This document shows positions 60,010-64,000 of a stretch of DNA of 64,000 nucleotides, in pieces. Positions within the stretch are counted from its first letter, which is position 1; each line of letters begins with the position of its first letter. The translations under genes were made by a program, and so were the position numbers. Below the pieces are notes generated by a model that was not told the origin of the DNA, did no database searches, and saw only the letters and a list, made by a program, of their open reading frames with translations. Source of the stretch: Molanna angustata (lineage: Eukaryota; Arthropoda; Insecta; Trichoptera; Molannidae). The DNA is taken from contig OY754982.1 in the NCBI GenBank assembly GCA_963576475.1, positions 19,349,717 to 19,413,716 of the forward strand, read 5' to 3'.

Positions 60010-60512
60010 CATTATCAATACTTTTGTGGTCCCAACCATGACGTATGCAAGCAAGTGAGCCGTGGACATGGCAGAATACGCGTGGAAGCAGAATAAATGC
60101 AGTTGAAATGAGATAGCAGAGGAGAATATGTAATAAGACGATGTATGACAGGGTAAGAAATGAGGACATTAGGAAAGAATGTAAAATAAAGAAAGATACC
60201 ATCAATATAATAAAAATGAATACATTGAGATGGTTATCACACGGGGAGAATGAATGTGAAACGCCTGACGTAGAAAATATACAATGTGGACAGAAATGGA
60301 ATGAGTTGTTGGGGCTGTCCAAGAAAAGGATGGCTCGACTATGGGAAAGATATTCTCAAAGAACGAAATGTAAGAAGCTTGAACAACAGACGAACATGTA
60401 CGAAACGATACATCAATGTTGACGAGGCCATTGATGCGTACCAGGATAGAAAAATATTGCGTAAAATTTTCTCTGCCTGTATGATACTCTCGGATGTATG
60501 TATGTATGATAC
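60010..60512 (+). pseudogene. SAYPVR-family LINE, diverged copy with frameshifts
   Basis: TFVVPTMTYASK, TWQNTRGSRINAVEMR, NKTMYDRVRNEDIRKECK, LRW(L)SHGE, GCPRKGWLDYGKDIL, NNRRTCTKRYINVDEAIDAY and QDRKILRKIFSA follow the family order but in more than one frame. The YPVR end has decayed to ACMILSDVC. GATGTATGTATGTATGAT ends the copy. It is the most diverged of the larger copies. Confidence 0.75.
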
Positions 60513-61423
60513 CAAAATACAATTGTACAAATAATGTCTTTTTTTATTTTAAAATCGTGACTGTTATTAATAGTTACACAGCGGTATACTAGTTATTTCA
60601 ATTAACAACGTTGTTTTTATCGATTCAATTTACCATTCGATCTTGTTGGATGTCGGAACTCAAACTCGATTCGTTTTCATTAATCCTATTCCGTGCCGCT
60701 GGTGTAACTTTGCTTGCTACTATATTCATTATTATTTGTTTCGGAACTTTTGACTCTAAAGCTCCCGGCTAATTTGTATGCCACGCGTCTTTGTGTGAGC
60801 CGTCAGCGCTTCAGCCCTGATACAAAGTAAGTACCTATGTATGTAGGTGGGTACCCACCGAAACTGCAAGATTACCGCGGGAGAATGTATGTTTACGCAA
60901 ACACACGGGGCAAATAATAACATCGCTTCTATTATGTTCTGCGCTCCTGCTACTTCCCCTCAGCAGCGGACTGTCAAAACCGCAAACAATTCAAACACTT
61001 CCACTCGTACGACGTCTGATAAATTGTATTTTTCACGCTCTTTCTTTCTATTCTGTCTCCTCTTTCATCCTCGACTGGTTTATGTCGCACATTTTGCTTC
61101 GCCTATGGGATTGTGGATTAAAAACGACCATGATGTTTTTATTTTGTCTTTATTGATGCTGTTGATATTTTATCTTATTAGTGCATTAATTAAAGTTCCA
61201 TAAATATTTATTTTATTCTCTAAAATTGGTTTTACCAATTTCAACTTCGAATGTCTAATGTCGATGTACATACATAATATTGTTTCAGCAGGATTTTGTT
61301 TCTAGATCACTTTATAATATCTTGTGGATAATCTTTAAAAATATTATTGTCTTCGTATTCTTGACATATTGCTTCAATATCGAAAAAAATATCTAATACT
61401 TTACGGGTACGAGCACTTCACCA
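60513..61423. other. Gene-free stretch, GC-richer in the middle
   Basis: 60640-61100 is less AT-rich and has a 118-codon open stretch from a GTG at 60847 with a hydrophobic C-terminal part. No known domain and no good start, so no gene is called. Confidence 0.35.
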
Positions 61424-61755
61424 CTAGGCCATCCCACTCCAGAATACAGCAGCCACAACGGCATTGTCATTGATCATCATCAGGTATTCTGCATCGCACC
61501 TTACTGGCATATATCGACAGATGAGAAGGTTTTCGTCAGTCTGTATCTCACCGCAATTGCAGGAGACATCTCTTCCACCCTTATTTCCTATCTGAGTATG
61601 TTCTCTTTGCACCTGGTGACACCGACGCGTAATCCATTAAGTGTCTTCCATGTCAGGTAGGGTAGTTGTCCCGGTCCCAAATTTTACGACAGATCAACCT
61701 GATCTCCACTGAACTGTGCTTGCCGAAGATCTTTCCTTGCCCCTATCTGGTGATA
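61424..61755 (-). pseudogene. LINE C-terminal fragment with Cys motif, frameshifted
   Basis: The minus strand reads ARKDLRQAQFSG, then GQLPYLTWKTLNGLRVGVTR and, after a one-base shift, GNKGGRDVSCNCGEIQTDEN and LLICRYMPVRC. This parallels 53561-53835 (LPYPTWRALNRLRTGV, CECG, HLLSCP). Same LINE group, dead copy. Confidence 0.65.
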
Positions 61756-62559
61756 GTTTTAAAGGGGATGTAGTTCTAATGAAGCTTGCTGCCGGTGGTT
61801 CGTGGCCAAACAATGGATGTCTCGGTTAATTTTGTCTTATTTGAAACTGGGAGTTCCATAATAAAAATTATGCTCCATTCCCTTGGATGGTAATTTCATT
61901 ATTTTTCCTTAAATCTGTTAATTTTACGATGATATAATAAATTACATTAGCACCATTGTAGGGATATTGTTTCATTTAACCACAATATACCTATTAGTTT
62001 TTTTAGCTATGTTTAATAATAATAATTATTATATTATTAAAATTATTTCTTACCACACTAGTCAAAGTACAATTGTAGAAAGTTAATTATTTTCCGATTG
62101 ACGAGCAACAGAAAAGTTATCATGGTCATAACTTGTCGTCACTAAGCATTTTGATATTCAACTTAATTGTTACGCAAAACCACGTCAGTCTTTAAATAAG
62201 TCTTGAACTTATGGTTTGTTTCTAATGTGCGCAAAATTTGGGTCAAGGTATTGTAATGCGGAGGTTTGCTACCGTTGATTTAACATAGGTATGTAGGTAC
62301 CTTTGCATATAATACCGCAACCGGTTAGTGGTACAACGACCGATTAATCAAATTCACCGGCAATTTCAAACGAATTAGCGAACTCTTTTTTATTGCCAAA
62401 TATTATTGGTCGAGGAAAGGAAGACATTTTATGTATGTATTTCGAAAACATTTGAAATTATATTTAATATAATGAAATCAATGAACTGTACCTAATTGTA
62501 GGTATAATTAAATTTAGTATTTTAAGTCTAATTAAATTTACTCAGAAAGAGAAAATTTA
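61756..62559. other. Gene-free AT-rich stretch
   Basis: Nothing recognised. Confidence 0.4.
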
Positions 62560-62690
62560 ATTAGACTTTTAACATCCTCATACATCCTTTATTACACTTA
62601 TCCCCACAGCGTCCTCTTACACATACACAAACAAACCCTCATTCTCATAAATATGTATACTTGTTTTTTAATGCTTTATTTTTATGTTCT
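62560..62690 (+). repeat. Dispersed repeat (CGTCCTCTTACACAT type), copy 2
   Basis: CATCCTTTATTACACTTATC, GCGTCCTCTTACACATACAC, ACCCTCATTCTCATAAATAT and ACTTGTTTTTTAATG match 56933-57060 in order. Confidence 0.55.
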
Positions 62691-62974
62691 TTATATATTT
62701 TTATACTCTTTTAAATACAAATCTTATTGAAAATTTATGTAGCAAAAATGCATTGCATAATCATTGTTAGTATTACCAAAGAACAGGCTTCGCCTAGTGA
62801 GGTATTGGGATACCATTTTAATATTTAAGTTTTTGTTTTATTGTATTATGGAAATAAATGAATAAATATAAATAGTTCATAATGGAATTTAATTTGAATG
62901 TATTTTGATTCGACTAGTTCTGTGCAAATCATTGTTTAAAAATGTACACTGAAAAAAATGTCAATTTCGCGTAA

Positions 62975-63400
62975 TCTTAAAATATCATGACGTAAGTATA
63001 AATGAGGTGCGGTCTCCTAAAATAATGAAATAATCATTTAATATTACGCTGTCATTGAAATGTGTAAGATTAATATTAGGAATAATAAAAGGACATCACA
63101 AGAGATATTAGGAAGTTATCTATAATAATAGGACGTCACTGCAGATAAGAAAACGTCACCGAAAAATAGTGGGAAATATAATAAGACGTCATAGGAGAGA
63201 TGATGACAGCTAACATAAATAGTAGGAAACATAATCATATAATGTATTCTCGTCCTACTAAAGTCAGTGACACGTCATCTTATATGCCGTTATCATTATA
63301 AATCGTATGATCATCTTAATTTTGATGATATCACTATGCTCCGTACTTAAGGTGAATTCACCATACTTTAAGGTGAATTCACGTTATTGATGATTATCAT
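62975..63400. repeat. Region with recurrent GACGTCA-like words and small tandem duplication
   Basis: Words of the form (T/G)(G)ACGTCA(C/T) occur at about 62989, 63133, 63155, 63184 and 63273. A 21-bp-spaced duplication (TTAAGGTGAATTCAC at 63347 and 63369) closes the block. It looks like a decayed repeat or a cluster of CRE/ATF-like sites; both are guesses. Confidence 0.35.
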
Positions 63401-63579
63401 TTTTATCAGTGTATCTGCATTGAAAGAAACTGAGAATGTAAATTAATAAAAAAAAAATTACTATTTCTTAAATGAAAAACAGTTTTTGTACAATACAATA
63501 ATGAAATATAGAACATTCAATTTTAAATGGAGAAAATACATCTCACAAATCCAGATCAATGTTACAAAACTGTGAATCA
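63401..63579. other. AT-rich spacer
   Basis: Nothing recognised. Confidence 0.3.
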
Positions 63580-63656
63580 CCATGAATCAAACCCGAGACC
63601 TACAGTGTATAAGTCAATGTTCTAACTTACTGAGCTACTAAAGATGACCTTCACGT
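63580..63656 (-). repeat. tRNA-like sequence (SINE head or tRNA pseudogene)
   Basis: On the minus strand: AAGGTCATCTTTAGTAGCTC, AGTAAGTTAGAAC..., GGTCTCGGGTTTGATTCATG. Box A (TAGCTCAGTAAG) and box B (GGTTTGATTC) are about 35 bp apart. Acceptor and anticodon stems pair poorly. Confidence 0.5.
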
Positions 63657-64000
63657 ACTGATGCTAGCTCATGACATCTTACGCTAAAAAATCTATCCAA
63701 ATAGGTTCAAATATATAACATCAAAATAATATTTATTCATGTTCCCAGAAGTTGTTCTAAGAAAGCAATGAAGTCAATGATAAATTGATCATGATTTTCT
63801 GCTGTTTGTGTTGCAACGAAGAATATAATATTCTTTGAAAACGGTCATGAATTACAGTTCCAAATTTTTTTATGTATGTAGTTCTTCAGCGTCGTTCCCA
63901 CGATTTTTTTTTACTAACGGAAACTTTCCTGTGTTTCATTGAAAAATGACTGTCGTGCTATGCGACCATCCATTCAGTCCTCGTGAATTAAACACTTACA
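63657..64000. other. AT-rich end of window
   Basis: Nothing recognised. Confidence 0.4.

Noticed and set aside
60847..61203. 118-codon open frame with a hydrophobic tail
   Set aside because: Starts at GTG, has no recognised domain and no splice context; the hydrophobic part arises from T-rich DNA.

Overview
The window looks like a stretch of an AT-rich, transposon-laden arthropod genome, most likely an insect. The reasons are the absence of any multi-exon host gene that can be recognised, many truncated non-LTR retrotransposons of types common in insects, an ORF1 fragment with the baculovirus-FP-like C-terminal domain found in insect LINEs, tRNA-headed SINEs, MITEs, and frequent GTAGGTACCTAC-like words. 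The order cannot be resolved from sequence alone. No rRNA, CRISPR or operon structure is present. I found no host protein-coding gene that I would defend; one weak splice-flanked segment and two GC-richer islands are the only candidates.

Layout. 0-15 kb: LINE remnants (the best is a 5'-truncated but open reverse transcriptase at 809-2200), three copies of a long-arm foldback family (601-808, 4760-6165, 8600-9039), a small palindromic MITE (9786-9947) and two good C-terminal fragments of a LINE family whose product ends in SAYPVR(D/G)MA. 15-23 kb: a 53-bp minisatellite, then a complex of (TA)n tracts, short modules with a conserved hairpin-plus-GAAACGTCG motif, and a near-perfect 858-bp inverted repeat (18281-19138 / 21921-22778). 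23-33 kb: mostly unannotatable AT-rich DNA with MITEs and RTE-like LINE ends. 33-42 kb: a second (TA)n complex. It includes two almost perfect hairpin palindromes (40494-40763 and 41221-41553), several minisatellites, and a decayed, permuted tandem array of an unclassified unit of roughly 1.2 kb (34300-38400). 42-64 kb: SINE copies, a hAT-type MITE with a target-site duplication, more LINE ends, and a nearly complete CR1-group-like LINE on the minus strand (about 49215-53180) that appears to have landed inside a SINE and split it in two.

How the parts relate. Several LINE families left 5'-truncated copies. SINEs with pol III boxes probably relied on such LINEs for retroposition. The (TA)n tracts are not free-standing microsatellites: each is joined to one of a few recurring modules, so they are best read as the ends or targets of mobile units, with Penelope-like elements the leading suspect. 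The strongest unexplained signals are the hairpin/GAAAC modules joined to (TA)n, the foldback family with 12-15 bp flanking direct repeats, and the recent 858-bp inverted duplication next to a duplicated 88-bp (TA)n flank. All functional claims rest on reading the sequence and on family knowledge; no database search was run.
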